64,000 bases of DNA from Castor canadensis. Taxonomy: Eukaryota > Chordata > Mammalia > Rodentia > Castoridae. This document shows, piece after piece, positions 21,480-31,479 of this stretch. The notes under the pieces are model-generated. The model searched no databases, was not told the origin of the DNA, and saw only the letters and a list, made by a program, of their open reading frames with translations. The stretch spans positions 92,105,046 through 92,169,045 of the forward strand of contig NC_133405.1 in assembly GCF_047511655.1 (NCBI RefSeq), written 5' to 3'. Positions within the stretch are counted from its first letter, which is position 1; every line of letters starts with the position of its first letter. A program made the position numbers and the translations under genes.

Positions 21480-21560
21480 TTTGCAGTACTGGGGATCAAA
21501 CCCAGAGCTTCACACTTGTTAGGCAAGCGCTCTACCACAGGTATGTCCTCAGCAACTGTA
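21480..21560 (-). repeat. ID element
   Basis: GCAGTACTGGGGATCAAACC through AGGCAAGCGCTCTACCACAG. It is preceded by a short TG-rich stretch (21435-21460). Confidence 0.75.
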
Positions 21561-21999
21561 TGTTATTTTTTAAAGGGATATGTTACAACATGGATGAAAC
21601 TTGAACTAAGTGAAAGAATTCAGTCACAGGAGGCCACATTTTGCATAATCCATTTCTATAAAATGTTATGGACAGGCAAACCTATAGACAGAAAGTAGAT
21701 TAGTAGTTGCCTAGGGATTGGGGAATGGGGACATTGATGGGTGACAGCTGAGGAGTGTAGGGTTTAATTTTGGAGGAAAAAATACCCTAAAGTTGATTGT
21801 GGTGATGGTTGCACACTGTATAGATAGACTAGAAGCCACTGGCTTCTACGTTCTCAATGAATGAATTATATGGAGTGTGAATTATATCTCAGTACAGCTA
21901 TTTAAAAGAACAAAAGAAACTTTGCCTCCCACAACACTCACACATGCACATGTATGTGTGCACTTGTCCACATCCTAATGTCCAGAACCTGTAAATACA

Positions 22000-22315
22000 A
22001 CTGGCCCTCATATCAATGCTTTCCACACCTGCAGAGTGAACCGAGAACTGAAAATATTTTTTAAATTGCATCTGTATGGAAGATGTACAGACTTTTTTCT
22101 TGTCATTATTTCCTAAATAATGCAGTACAACAACTATGTACACAGAATTTACATGTTATAGGTATTACAAGTAATCTAGGGATGACTTAAAGTACATACC
22201 TGTGTGCAGGTTATATGCAGATACTATGTCATTTGTATAAGGGACATGAGCATTTGTGGTCCCAGGAGAGTCCTGGAACCAATCCCCCTCAGATACTAAA
22301 GAATGACTGTGGGGC
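22000..22315 (+). repeat. Ancient DNA-element-like repeat, copy 1
   Basis: It contains TTCTTGTCATTATTTCCTAA, GTATTACAAGTAATCTAGGG and GTCCTGGAACCAATCCCCCT. The two ends are roughly complementary, as expected of a small non-autonomous DNA transposon. A second copy lies at 63480-64000. Confidence 0.5.
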
Positions 22316-23017
22316 TGGACTATCCACACGAAAGCCACACAAGGAAGTGATAACAGTGGACATCCTCAGTGGAGAATTGGCAAACAGCAAGTGATAAGGC
22401 ACTTAATTTTTCACCGTACACCTTCTTGTGCCATTTGAAGGTTTTATCCTGTGCGTGCATTACATACTCCAAACTTCCCCTCAAATACTACTGCTTCCAA
22501 AAAGCCTACCTTACTTTTTCTAACTTCTTTCAAACAATAATGTCCCTTTGTGCTACTTTTCAAAATAGGACACAGAACATCAAGTACCAAAGCTACCCAA
22601 ACAAATCTAAAGAAAGCAAGACAAAATAACAAGAGAAATGCCAAAACCCATGTAGAAAGGAATTTTGTATCTATATCCACATGATGGAAATATTTTGTGG
22701 TCATTTCAATGATGTTTATAAAAAATTTTAATAGGAAAGGTTTATGTGAAAATAGCAGTATGCAACTGAACATACAGCATGTTGTAAGTCTTTAGACTTA
22801 CAACAAAGTTTACAGATAACACATTGCTTGTGTTTGGGTGGTAGGATGCGTTTTCATCAAAGAACACATATCACGTCTGCGGGGAGGGGCTTTAGTCTGA
22901 GGACTTATGTGCAGAGGGTGAGGTTACTGGTGCTCTTCCAATTGGGCACATCACCATCATTAGTCTATTCAAGGCTCTATCTGTCTCTTCCCCCACTCCT
23001 CTCTTTCTCTCCCGTTA
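22316..23017. other. Unassigned intergenic DNA
   Basis: No gene or repeat family was recognised. Confidence 0.4.
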
Positions 23018-23190
23018 TTGTCGATCAAAGCACGCACATGTTAGGCGTGCTATCACCGAGCTACATCCCAAGCCCTTGGCTTCTTTGAAACAGGGTCTCA
23101 CTATGTAGCCCAAACTGGCCTTGAACTGGCAATCCTCCTGCCTGTGCCTGACTGCTGGGATTACAGGAGTGCACCACCTCCTGGCCTAGG
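23018..23190 (-). repeat. ID plus B1 SINE
   Basis: The complement of an ID part (ATCACCGAGCTACATCCCAA) followed by a B1 part (GGGTCTCACTATGTAGCCC, CTGGGATTACAGGAGTGCAC). Confidence 0.75.
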
Positions 23191-23302
23191 CTCCTGTCTT
23201 AACTCTTTTTGTTTGCTCATTTTATTTAATTATTCTTCAGTCCCATATCCTCACACCTCACTACTCCTGCTCTTCCCCCACAAAGACAAACATTTAAGTG
23301 TT

Positions 23303-23372
23303 CTTTGTTTTTTGCAGGATCTAACCTAGGGCATGAACATTCTAGGCAAGCACTCCACTATACCCCAGCCCC
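23303..23372 (-). repeat. ID element remnant
   Basis: TTTTGCAGGATCTAACCTAG through CTCCACTATACCCCAGCCCC. It is diverged. Confidence 0.65.
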
Positions 23373-23410
23373 CATTTTAGCTTATTTAATGAATTTTGCT
23401 CTCAGCCTGA

Positions 23411-23460
23411 GAAAATTTTTATTTATTTATTCATTTATGTATGTATGTATATGTATTAAC
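23411..23460 (+). repeat. (TTTA)n(TGTA)n simple repeat
   Basis: A tetranucleotide run of ATTT units followed by ATGT/GTAT units. Confidence 0.85.
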
Positions 23461-23684
23461 ATACACAGAAAGGGCCCACCCAGTCTGCCCTGGCATTCCA
23501 GCTCTACACGAGGTCCACTACCCAAGGCCACAGTAGGTGTCCAGACTATGATTTCTTCTCTCTCTTCTGCCATGACAATTGTTCCAGGCCGGACTCCATC
23601 ACTAGTTCCCCTGTGGCCCAAAGGGGACGTGGGGAGAGGCTTGGACAAGGTGGAAATCCGTGACTTCGAGTTCCACGACACTTG

Positions 23685-23795
23685 ATCTCACCTGTGTGAC
23701 TTCAGCAAGTCGTCTAACTTTCCGAGTGCTTCAGTTTCCTTACCTTTAAGGGGGAGGCGAAATACTAGCACTTACCTCAGAGGGTCCCCTCATTT
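23685..23795 (+). repeat. MIR element
   Basis: TGTGTGACTTCAGCAAGTCG then GCTTCAGTTTCCTTACC and a TAGCACTTACCTCAGAGGG tail match the MIR core in sense orientation. Confidence 0.8.
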
Positions 23796-23809
23796 TCCAT
23801 CATGCTGGC

Positions 23810-23970
23810 CTCGTTTGTCAAAACCTGTTTTGGACTGCTGGGCCGCCGTACCTTGCATCAGCTGACCGAAGCCACGCCCCTTCCCCATAAACCACGCCCC
23901 GGGGTGAAGGGAGACTGCCAGGCAACAAGTGACGTCACGGAGGCCCTTGGGCGAGTACACTGTCACAGAT
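23810..23970. promoter_or_regulatory. CpG-dense promoter/enhancer-like patch
   Basis: This 160-bp stretch holds about a dozen CpGs in a CpG-poor region. It includes two CCACGCCCC boxes (23872-23880, 23892-23900; KLF/SP type), a perfect TGACGTCA palindrome and CTGCCAGGCAAC just before it. No open frame or splice signal ties it to a gene. It could be an enhancer, a lncRNA promoter or a distal upstream promoter of a neighbour. The function is inferred only from motif density. Confidence 0.45.
23930..23937. promoter_or_regulatory. Consensus CRE (CREB/ATF site)
   Basis: Perfect 8-bp palindrome TGACGTCA within the CpG-dense patch. Both of its flanks also carry CpGs. Confidence 0.55.
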
Positions 23971-23979
23971 CGGAACCCA

Positions 23980-24170
23980 AAGGCCTGTAATTCTAGCTAC
24001 GTGGGAGGCAGAGATCCAGATGATCTAGGTTCGAGGCCAGCCCAGGCAAATAGTTCGCGAGACCCGCCCCCCATCTCCAAAAATAACCAGAGCTGTAGGT
24101 CAAGCGGAAGAGAGCCTATTTTGCAAGTGCAAAGCTCTGAGTTCAAACCCCAGTCCTACCAAAAAAAAAA
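23980..24170 (+). repeat. Dimeric B1/ID-type SINE, 5'-truncated
   Basis: Starts AGGCCTGTAATTCTAGCTAC and ends GTTCAAACCCCAGTCC with an A-tail to 24170. Confidence 0.85.
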
Positions 24171-24324
24171 GAATTCCTCATCCAACCATTCATGCACTTG
24201 GATTCACTCAATCAGTAGTCACTGACCCTTCCTCTGGCAAAGGTCAGATGCTGGGTTCTGGTGAAGATACAGAGTCCCTGCCATTAGAGAGCTTCCAATC
24301 TGATAAGACAGAAAGCCCCAGACC

Positions 24325-24480
24325 TCAGGTCCACGCTGAGACTCAGAGTGTGACTTTGGGCTAGTCACTTTATCTTTCTCTGGTCCTTTAGGTTTCCACC
24401 TACTGAATTGGGAGACTGTGAATGGTAATTGTGAGGATTGAATTACGTAAGAAAGTGCTCAGAAAGTGCCTAGCCCTATG
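24325..24480 (+). repeat. MIR element
   Basis: GTGTGACTTTGGGCTAGTCA then TGTGAGGATTGAATTACGTA and CAGAAAGTGCCTAG, in MIR sense order. Confidence 0.8.
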
Positions 24481-24779
24481 GGTGATATGGAGGAGGAGGG
24501 TGGCAGATGTGCTTGGGCCAGGGTGGGGTGTGGATGGGCTGCCCTTTGCACAAGAGTGTTGCTGCCCTTGCAGCAGGCAGGACACCCATGCGTGCAGATG
24601 ATGGGGGTGTGTGGGGAGGGGGAATGTGGCCAGAACAAACGTGTGCTGGATTTGGGGGGAGGTGACCAAAGACCAAGGCAGTCAAAGCAGTCTTACCCTG
24701 GGAGGCCACCTGGGCAGTCAGCAGAGAAGTGCTTGTCTGACTGTGAATCCCAGACTGCCACTTCCTCAGGAGGTACCCA
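24481..24779. other. GC-rich single-copy-looking DNA
   Basis: G-rich on the plus strand (GGTGGGGTGTGG, GGGGGTGTGTGGGGAGGGGG). No gene was recognised. Open frames on both strands here reflect base composition. Confidence 0.4.
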
Positions 24780-24900
24780 GACCTGGGAAGCCAGAGACCT
24801 CTGGGTTCTGATATCAAGTCAGCATCAGAATTGCTGTGTGATGCCGAGTCAATTCTGAACCACTCTGGGTCCCAGGTTTCCCATATAAACAAAAACAACA
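24780..24900 (+). repeat. MIR element (diverged)
   Basis: CTCTGGGTTCTGATATCAAG, GCTGTGTGATGCCGAGTC and CTGGGTCCCAGGTTTCCC follow the MIR layout. Confidence 0.6.
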
Positions 24901-25004
24901 AAACAAAATGACATGTGTATGTTGGTGGGGAGGTAGATGAGATCTTTCCAGGGGTTTCCTCCAGGTGTGTTATGTATGCTTTAGTTCTATGACCCTGAGT
25001 CATT

Positions 25005-25105
25005 TTTAAAAAGCCTGGTCTTGTCTCTGCACCTGACTTACTGTGTGGCCTTGAGCCAGCTGCTGGACCTCTCTTGGCCTATTTTCAAATGAAAACTATC
25101 AGGAG
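25005..25105 (+). repeat. MIR element
   Basis: CACCTGACTTACTGTGTGGC, TTGAGCCAGCTGCTGGACCT and CTTGGCCTATTTTC match the sense MIR core. Confidence 0.7.
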
Positions 25106-25302
25106 ATTGGGGAGAGTCTCTAACGTCCAATGATTCTCCCTAGAGGACGTTCAACCTCATCTCCAGCTGAAAGCTTCAGACAAATCAGAGGAAAGCGAGG
25201 CGCTGGTCACAGACAAACCCCCTTCCAAATCTTCAGTATTCTCCCACTGCCCTCCCTTCCCCACTGTCAGGAGCTTGCAGCACTGGTTTGCTTGCCAAAG
25301 TT

Positions 25303-25316
25303 GTTACCATGACAAC
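25303..25316. promoter_or_regulatory. RFX X-box-like site
   Basis: GTTACCATGACAAC is a near-perfect inverted repeat matching the RFX-family X-box (GTNRCC, short spacer, RGYAAC) with one mismatch. The surrounding single-copy-looking DNA (25110-25580) has no visible gene. RFX factors drive ciliary and other genes, but no target can be named from this sequence. Confidence 0.45.
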
Positions 25317-25584
25317 GGGTTACAAATAACTCAGTTGCAGACAAAGATTTTAACCCAAGAGCTGCTGGGGCCAAGGACTTTTTACTCCCTCCCAAGACCA
25401 GACTGAGGGAATAATCTGACAAATTCTTCAGAATCAATTCACAACTGTGCTGACAAGCTCCCCCAGGTTCCCCAATGTCACAGGAAAAAGTCCTGGCATT
25501 CCAGGCCCTCTGAAACCCTGATTCGAATCTTTCCAATCACATTTCCCACTTGTTTCCATTAAAAAAGTGATCTCTCCTATTTTT

Positions 25585-25800
25585 CAACACCCACTGTCTG
25601 CCAAGCCTTGTGTTGCATATTTTATATACAGTAGCTAAGAAAATCTTCCCCAAAACTCTTTCAGGTAGACACTATTCTATCTGGGACTGCATTCTACCCA
25701 GGACACTACATTACAGAGGGGAAAACTGAGGCCTATGGACGGAAGGTTGTCAGAATTCATTCTCAAATTCACAAGATTCCCAAATCTAGGCTTTTTCCGC
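25585..25800 (-). repeat. MIR element
   Basis: ATTACAGAGGGGAAAACTGA and GGTAGACACTATTCTATCTG are the complement of the MIR core. Confidence 0.7.
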
Positions 25801-25892
25801 AGTCAGTGGTTCACAAATGTTGGTCTACACATTTGATATATCCAGATAAACCGGGGACAGCTAAAAACTCAGATTCTAACATCTATTTAAGA

Positions 25893-25985
25893 AAATGGAA
25901 CTAGAGGTGTGGCTCAAAAGGTAGAGTGCTACTGCTTTGCAAGTGAGAAACCCTGACTTCAAATCCCAGTCCCACAAAAAAATTT
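25893..25985 (+). repeat. ID-half SINE
   Basis: AACTAGAGGTGTGGCTCAAA to CAAATCCCAGTCCC, then an A-rich tail. It opens a cluster of five plus-strand SINE pieces. Confidence 0.8.
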
Positions 25986-25996
25986 AAAAATATTCA

Positions 25997-26165
25997 CCGG
26001 GTGCTGGTGGCTCATGCATGTAATCCTAGCTACCCAGGCAAACAGTCCATGAGACCCCTACCTCCAAAATAACTACAGTAAAAATTGACCGAAGGCATGG
26101 CTCAAGCAGTAGAGTGTCTGCTTTGCAAGTGTGAAGCCCTAAGTTCAAACCCCAGTCCCATAAAA
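25997..26165 (+). repeat. Dimeric SINE with internal deletion
   Basis: CGGGTGCTGGTGGCTCATGC through GTTCAAACCCCAGTCCC. Much of the B1 half after CTAGCTACCCAGG is missing. Confidence 0.82.
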
Positions 26166-26189
26166 ATATTATAAAAATAAAGAAGATGG

Positions 26190-26268
26190 AATGGTGTGGT
26201 GGTGTGATCGAACAGTAGAGCACTTGCCTAGCATGCACAAGGCCCTATGTTCAATCTTCAGTACCATA
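26190..26268 (+). repeat. ID element
   Basis: CTTGCCTAGCATGCACAAGG then TGTTCAATCTTCAGTACC. Confidence 0.75.
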
Positions 26269-26299
26269 GTACCTGAGACTCCATAAAATAAGAGTAAAT

Positions 26300-26485
26300 G
26301 GCCAGGCACCGGTGGCTCACGTCTATAATCCTAGCTACTCAGGAGGCAGAGATCAAGAGGATGGTGGTTCAAAGCCAGCCAAATATCTCCCCCCCAAAAA
26401 AAACCATCACAAAAAGGGGTTGGTGGACTGGCTTGCAAGTGTGAGGCTCTGAGTTCAAAACCCAGTGCTACCAAAAAAAAAAAGA
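26300..26485 (+). repeat. Dimeric B1/ID-type SINE
   Basis: GGCCAGGCACCGGTGGCTCA to AACCCAGTGCTACC, A-tail, then a (GA)n stretch to 26495. The ID half is internally shortened. Confidence 0.85.
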
Positions 26486-26730
26486 GAGAGAGAGAATAAA
26501 TGAATCAAGGATAGAAACCCACAACTCCAGTGAGTTCTTATCAGTGGGGGAGAACTTTCAACAACTCTCTAACAAGCAGAGGTCAAGGCATAGGCATAGT
26601 CCTTACATGGGCAGGGATCTGACAGGATAGAGCTGATTTACTCTGAAAAATCCTGAATAGGTACAAAAATGGTACCCTGCTAGTGGGAGTGAGATGTAGA
26701 GATCTAAGTGGAATAATTTAAAGTACACAT

Positions 26731-26812
26731 TGTAGGCTGGAGGAGTGGCTTGAGTGGTAGGGTGCCTGCCTACCAAGGGTGAGGCCTTGAGTTCAAGCCC
26801 CAGTACCACTCC
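26731..26812 (+). repeat. ID-half SINE
   Basis: TAGGCTGGAGGAGTGGCTTG to CAAGCCCCAGTACCACTCCC. Confidence 0.8.
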
Positions 26813-26857
26813 CTGAAAATGTATGTGTTGGGACCATTGACCTCCCTCCATCTTCCT

Positions 26858-27079
26858 TTTTTTTCTTTCTTTCTTTTTTTTTTTTTTTTTTTTTTTGCGG
26901 TACTGGGGCTTGAACTCAGGGCCTTCACCTTGAGCCACTGCACCAGCCCTATTTTTGTGAAGGGTGTTTTGAGATAGGGTCTTGCAAACTATTTGCCCAG
27001 GCTGGCTTTGAACTGAGAGCCTCCTGATCTCTGCCTTCTGAGTAGCTAGGATTACAGGTGTGAGCCACCAATGCCTGAC
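26858..27079 (-). repeat. Dimeric B1/ID-type SINE
   Basis: A long T-run (26872-26895) precedes GCGGTACTGGGGCTTGAACT. The B1 part ends AGGTGTGAGCCACCAATGCC. Confidence 0.87.
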
Positions 27080-27259
27080 TTCCATCTTCCCTTTTACCTC
27101 TCCCATGTCTCTGGGTAGAAATGACAAGAGCCAAACATCCATGCTATAGCAAAATATCAGTGGTTTCTCCAAAGAAATCAAACAATACCAGAACAAAGGC
27201 CCCCACTGTCTGTACTTAAAGGTCCCCGGCAGATTGTGCACGTCCCGACCAGCCACCTT

Positions 27260-27356
27260 TTTTTTTTGTCTTTTTCTTTTTTGGTGCTGGGATCGAACCC
27301 TGGGCCTCATGCATGCTAGGCAAGCGCTGTACCACTGAGCTACATCCCAGCCCCCC
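27260..27356 (-). repeat. ID element with 12-bp TSD
   Basis: A free ID element (GTGCTGGGATCGAACCCTGG, CACTGAGCTACATCCCAGCC) flanked by ACCAGCCACCTT at 27248-27259 and 27357-27368. The intact A-box and B-box regions suggest a recent insertion. Confidence 0.88.
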
Positions 27357-27445
27357 ACCAGCCACCTTAAAGGGAAGTCTAATAGGGGAACTGATAAACA
27401 CTTGTCCCTTATACAAGATTCTAAATCAATCAAGTTTTTTTTTAT

Positions 27446-27666
27446 TGACTTTTTTCTTTTTGGCGGTACCAGGGTTTGAACTCAGGGTCTCATGCTTGCT
27501 AGTCAGGAGCTCTCACTTGAGTCACTCACCTAGCCCTTTTTTGTGTGTGTTGGGTATTTTTCAAGATAGGGTCTCATGAACTATTTGCTGACCTTGAACT
27601 TCGATCCTCCTGATCTCCACCTCCCAAGTAACTAGGTTTACAGGCATGAACCACTGGCACCTGGCT
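27446..27666 (-). repeat. Dimeric B1/ID-type SINE
   Basis: GGCGGTACCAGGGTTTGAAC through GCATGAACCACTGGCACC. Confidence 0.85.
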
Positions 27667-27667
27667 T

Positions 27668-27735
27668 ATTGTTTTCTTTTTTGGCAGTACTGGGGTTTGA
27701 ACCCAGGACCTCACACTTGCTAAGCAGGCATTGAC
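27668..27735 (-). repeat. ID-half SINE fragment
   Basis: GGCAGTACTGGGGTTTGAAC then TTGCTAAGCAGGCATTGAC. It is truncated. Confidence 0.75.
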
Positions 27736-28027
27736 ATCTTAAATCAATAAGCTGATAAGTTTGTACATTTGTGAAAAAGTATGCTAATAATTATGAGCAA
27801 ATTGTTGAAACAAATGGGAAAACTAAGGCTAGGTGTGGTGCAAGTGAAAAAATACCAGGCAATTACTAAATTCAGGAGAACAAAACAGCGAAGATAATCC
27901 AGGTAATTGTAGCACGTTTCTTGGGCTGTAGTGAGTACTGACTTATGAGGAATTGAGATGTAACCATGTTAGAAAAAAGAAGGAAGGGAAAACAGGAGTG
28001 TATGTAGAGACAGAGAAAATCCTCTTC

Positions 28028-28149
28028 TAGAGGTTGGGGATTTAGCTCAGTGGTAGCGCCTTTGCCTAACAAGCGTGAGGCCCTGGGTTCTATCCCCAGC
28101 ACCAAAACAAAACAAAAGAAAACAAAACAAAAAACCAAACAATAAAATG
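28028..28149 (+). repeat. ID element with TSD
   Basis: GGTTGGGGATTTAGCTCAGT, TAGCGCCTTTGCCTAACAAG and GGTTCTATCCCCAGC preserve the tRNA-like A and B boxes. An extended CAAAA-rich tail follows. The TSD AAATCCTCTTC lies at 28017-28027 and 28150-28160. Confidence 0.88.
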
Positions 28150-28264
28150 AAATCCTCTTCAACCTTAGTGAGAATCAAGAGGTGACGTTTCAAATTGCTA
28201 AGTTAATTGCTAAATTAAGACAGTATAAGCATATGCTGAAGAATCATGATGGTCCATCAGTTAA

Positions 28265-28900
28265 AAATCCTTTCAGCTACCAGTAACAAAAAACCCCAAA
28301 TGACAGGGGCTTAAACACATATGACTTTATTTTTTTCAGTTAACAGGAAGTAGGGCATGAGTTCCATACTTGATGAGGAAATGAACTCCTTCTAACTTTT
28401 TCTCTAATTTTCTTCTTTTATCTTTTTCTTTTTTTCCATTTGAGACAGTCTTGCTTTGTAGTTCACACTGGCCTGGAACTTAGAATCCTCCTGCCTTAGG
28501 CTCCTGAGTGCTGGGATTACAGATGTGCATCATTATGCCCAGCTCTATTTCTTAATGCTTTGTCTTCATCCTCATCTCCTCAAGGTTACAAGATGGCTGT
28601 CATGGCTCCATGCAGCAGGACTATATTCAAGGCAGAAAGAAGGAAAGGGACAGAATTAACCATGTGTCTCAGGAAAGCAAAAGCTTTTGCAGAAGGCCCC
28701 TGGCAAACATCTCATTGGCCATAGCTGGGTTATATAGCCATCCGTAGCCACAAGGGAGGCTAAAAAAGCATCTGGCTGCCTCTGAGTGGGAGCCAGCCAG
28801 GGAGAATGAGGTTGGGAGTGGTAAATGCCAGAAGAAACAGCCAAAACCAGCTAAAACAAGGGAAAGTAGTTGCCTCCAGGGAGCAAGACATGCAGTGGGA
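28265..28900 (+). repeat. Ancient repeat, copy 1 (split by B1)
   Basis: The opening TTTCAGCTACCAGTAACAAA and the later CAAGATGGCTGTCATGGCTC and CACAAGGGAGGCTAAAAAAG match a widespread old mammalian element to which I assign no name. Related copies lie at about 32346 and 34341. Confidence 0.5.
28435..28545 (-). repeat. B1-like monomer
   Basis: The complement of B1: TTTGAGACAGTCTTGCTTTG, CTCCTGAGTGCTGGGATTAC. Confidence 0.78.
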
Positions 28901-29239
28901 ACGAGTGGGACAGGATATTGTTGGGTTTTATTAGGCATCCTTTAGTACTATTTTGTTTTAAAATTATATGCATTTTTTACTTCGATAAAAAAATAAAAAT
29001 GAAAAATATAGTGTTACGGGTTTAATGAAAAAACATTAAAAATTAAGCTGATACTATTTTCCTGTCTCCAGAGCAATGGACATCAATTCACCATGGAAGC
29101 AAACTTACTAGAACAGGTTCTTTACTTAGACTGAGGACTCTCAGGTGTCCACCCACCAATTGTAGAGAAAATTGTGCTATTACCATTAGCCTTGAATGTG
29201 GCTGGTGGCAACCAGGACAGCTCTGTATAGCAGTTACAC

Positions 29240-29400
29240 GGGTAGACAGTGGTTAGAGAATCCTGGTGCAATTCCCTGTTTGCCATTTATTAGCTCTGTG
29301 ACCCTGGGCGAATGACAGCTGGGAGCCTCACTTTCCTTCTCTATGAAATAAAAATAAATCAAGTGCCTGGTACAGAGTAGGCAAATGCTATCCAATATGA
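29240..29400 (+). repeat. MIR element
   Basis: AGACAGTGGTTAGAGAATCC, GCTCTGTGACCCTGGGCGAA, then AAGTGCCTGGTACAGAGTAG, in full sense order. Confidence 0.85.
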
Positions 29401-29529
29401 CTAAAATGCTAATTGAGCACAGTATATGACTTAATCTGAATGTAGTTTAACAGTATTATGCTTCTGCTGAGTTGATTTTTTTTTTTGCTAAATGTGAGCT
29501 TGGATTGGATTGTTATTGAAAATTGTCAT

Positions 29530-29747
29530 TTTTTTTTTGCAGTTGTGGGGTTTGAACTCAGGGCCTCACACTTGCTAGGTAGGTACTATGCCAATTAAGC
29601 CACTCTGCCAGCTCTTTTTTGTGCTGGGTATTTTCAACATAGGGTCTCATGAACTATTTGCCCAGGATGGCCTCAAACCATGATCCTCCTCCTAATCTCT
29701 GCCTCCCAAGTTGCTAGGATTACAGGTGTGAGCCACCAGCACCCAGT
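29530..29747 (-). repeat. Dimeric B1/ID-type SINE
   Basis: TTGCAGTTGTGGGGTTTGAA through GTGTGAGCCACCAGCACCC. Confidence 0.85.
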
Positions 29748-29748
29748 T

Positions 29749-29786
29749 CATCATCATCATTATTATTATTATTATCATTATTATTA
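29749..29786 (+). repeat. (ATC/ATT)n microsatellite
   Basis: About 38 bp of ATC and ATT triplets between two minus-strand SINEs, probably an expanded A-tail of the neighbouring SINE. Confidence 0.85.
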
Positions 29787-30090
29787 TTGGTGGTACTGGA
29801 GTTTGAGCTCAGGGTCTCATGCTTGCTAGGCAGGCATTCTACCACTTGAGCTATACCCTGGCCCATTTGCTTTAGTTATTTTTTGGAAACGGTCTTGCAT
29901 TTTTACCTGAGGCCCAGTCTCAGTACAGACTCCTGAGTAGCTAGAATCACAGGCATGTGCCACCATGCCCAACTTATTTTTTGAGATGGGATCTTGCTAC
30001 CTTTTTGCCTGGGCTGGCCTCAAATCGCAATCTTCCTGATCTCCATCTCCCTAGTAGGTGGGATTACAGGCATGAGCCACTGCACCTGAC
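29787..30090 (-). repeat. Trimeric SINE
   Basis: An ID half (29787-29860) followed by two B1-like units (29870-29970, 29975-30090), each ending in a CACCATGCCC/CACTGCACC motif. Confidence 0.75.
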
Positions 30091-30381
30091 TATTATTTGT
30101 TTTTGATAGATGTGTATGCATATTTTTTTTGCCTAGGACTTTGCTCACAGAAGATGCTCAGTTAGGACTACATGAGAAGACATACAGGCTTGAATTGCTG
30201 TTGACTTCTGATGGAGAAAACACTGTAAAGTAGAATGAGACTGAATTGTTGGTTCTACTACAAATATCATTAAATTAACTTTAAAAATAATTCACTCTAT
30301 TAAATGTGCTGATGACTATTGTGATTGGCTTGTGTGTACTATGGGGACCAGGTCACAATGTGAGACAGAAGGAAAATGAAT

Positions 30382-30506
30382 AAAGCTGGGCATGGTGGTA
30401 CACATCTGTAATTCCAGCACTCAGGCAATAGAGGCAGAAGCATCTGGAGTTCAAGGCTACCCTGAGCTACATAGTTAGATCCTGTCTCAAAAAGAAAAAA
30501 AAGAAA
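30382..30506 (+). repeat. B1-like monomer
   Basis: AGCTGGGCATGGTGGTACAC through GATCCTGTCTCAAAAAGAAA. Confidence 0.82.
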
Positions 30507-30964
30507 CGTTTTTTTAAAAACAACAAGAAAAAGAGAAAGAGAAAGAAAATGAATATGTGGAGTAGAATGTTGTGCTGGAGCAGGAAATGCAATGAGTCTA
30601 GGAATGGGAAATGGAAAAATTACCTCATCTTTCTCATGCCAAGATGAGAGCCGGGGCTCAGGTAGAAAGCACATGGCTAAAATCATATAGCTGGTAAAAG
30701 ATAATCTTGTCCACACAAGATTAGGCAGCTAGGGAGCAGAGAAAGAAAGACAACAGGAGGCAGCCATTCTCAGAGAAGCATAAGTGATATTCTGTTGGAC
30801 AGGTTATAGAGGTAATATCTGGAACACATTTTAATTTTTCCTTTCTGGAATGATAATTATCTTCGGTTATCCCCAAGCCTCCAGCAAAGTTCTACTAAGC
30901 ACATATACACAAAGGATATCATCTATTAAAAAAAGAAGGAGAGGAAAAAGATGCTTTGAAAAAG
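30507..30964. other. Unassigned intergenic DNA
   Basis: No gene or repeat family was recognised apart from a GAAA-rich stretch at 30530-30550, which continues the B1 tail. Confidence 0.4.
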
Positions 30965-31292
30965 GCACCTTTGGGTTACCAGAGGCTAGGAAGTAGGGGG
31001 AGTGTGTACAGAGGATGGTTAAAAGGGACAAGGGTTCAGGTGTATACAAAATATAACTTTTACTGTTTAATAGCACAGTACGGTAACTATGGTTAACAAC
31101 ATTTAATTGTATATTTAAAATAGCTATAGAGAGAATTTTGAATGTTCCCAACACAAAGAAATGATAAATGTTTGAGGTGATAGATATGCCAATTATCCTG
31201 CTCTCATCATTACACATTGTATAGAATGTATTAAATATCACATTGTGCCACATAAATTTGTACAATTATTATGTGTCAATTAAAAATATTTT
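30965..31292 (+). repeat. L1MA-type 3'UTR
   Basis: TTACCAGAGGCTAGGAAGTA, GGTAACTATGGTTAACAACA, CAACACAAAGAAATGATAAA and the tail TATGTGTCAATTAAAAATAT follow the known L1MA 3' end. Confidence 0.8.
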
Positions 31293-31370
31293 AGGCTGAT
31301 CATGGCAGCACATACCAGTAATCCCAGCACTTGAGATACTAAGGCAGGAGAGTGAGACCTGTCTCAAAAT
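31293..31370 (+). repeat. B1-like fragment
   Basis: GGCTGATCATGGCAGCACAT, GTAATCCCAGCACTTGAGAT. The centre is deleted. Confidence 0.7.
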
Positions 31371-31377
31371 TTTATTT

Positions 31378-31464
31378 ATTTATTTTTGGGTGGTGCTGGG
31401 GTTTGAAATTCAAAGCCTCACGCTTGCTGGCAGGCATTCTACTATTTGAACCACTCAGCTAGTC
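31378..31464 (-). repeat. ID-half SINE fragment
   Basis: GGGTGGTGCTGGGGTTTGAA through TTGAACCACTCAGCTAGTCC. Confidence 0.75.
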
Positions 31465-31479
31465 CAAAAAATTCGCCAC

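Larger units (their letters stand above)
18250..21900 (+). repeat. Old L1 (ORF2 RT region through 3'UTR), multiply interrupted
   Basis: ORF2-like pieces occur in order: a CACTCCTATTCAACATCATG segment (RT), TTGGCAGAAGACATGATTAT (the decayed active-site region), the C-terminal part at 19797-20720, and 3'UTR text at 21030-21140 and 21570-21900. Insertions are an ID element (18448), a young L1 (19331), B1 units (19977, 21141), an ID element (21480) and the GAA/GGA tract (20745). Confidence 0.7.

Noticed and set aside
24466-25003. Several overlapping open frames on both strands (130 and 175 codons)
   Set aside because: GC-rich DNA with few stops, and parts are MIR. No motif or splice logic supports a gene.
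28028-28110. tRNA gene
   Set aside because: The A and B boxes belong to an ID retroelement with an A-tail and TSD. There is no tRNA cloverleaf.
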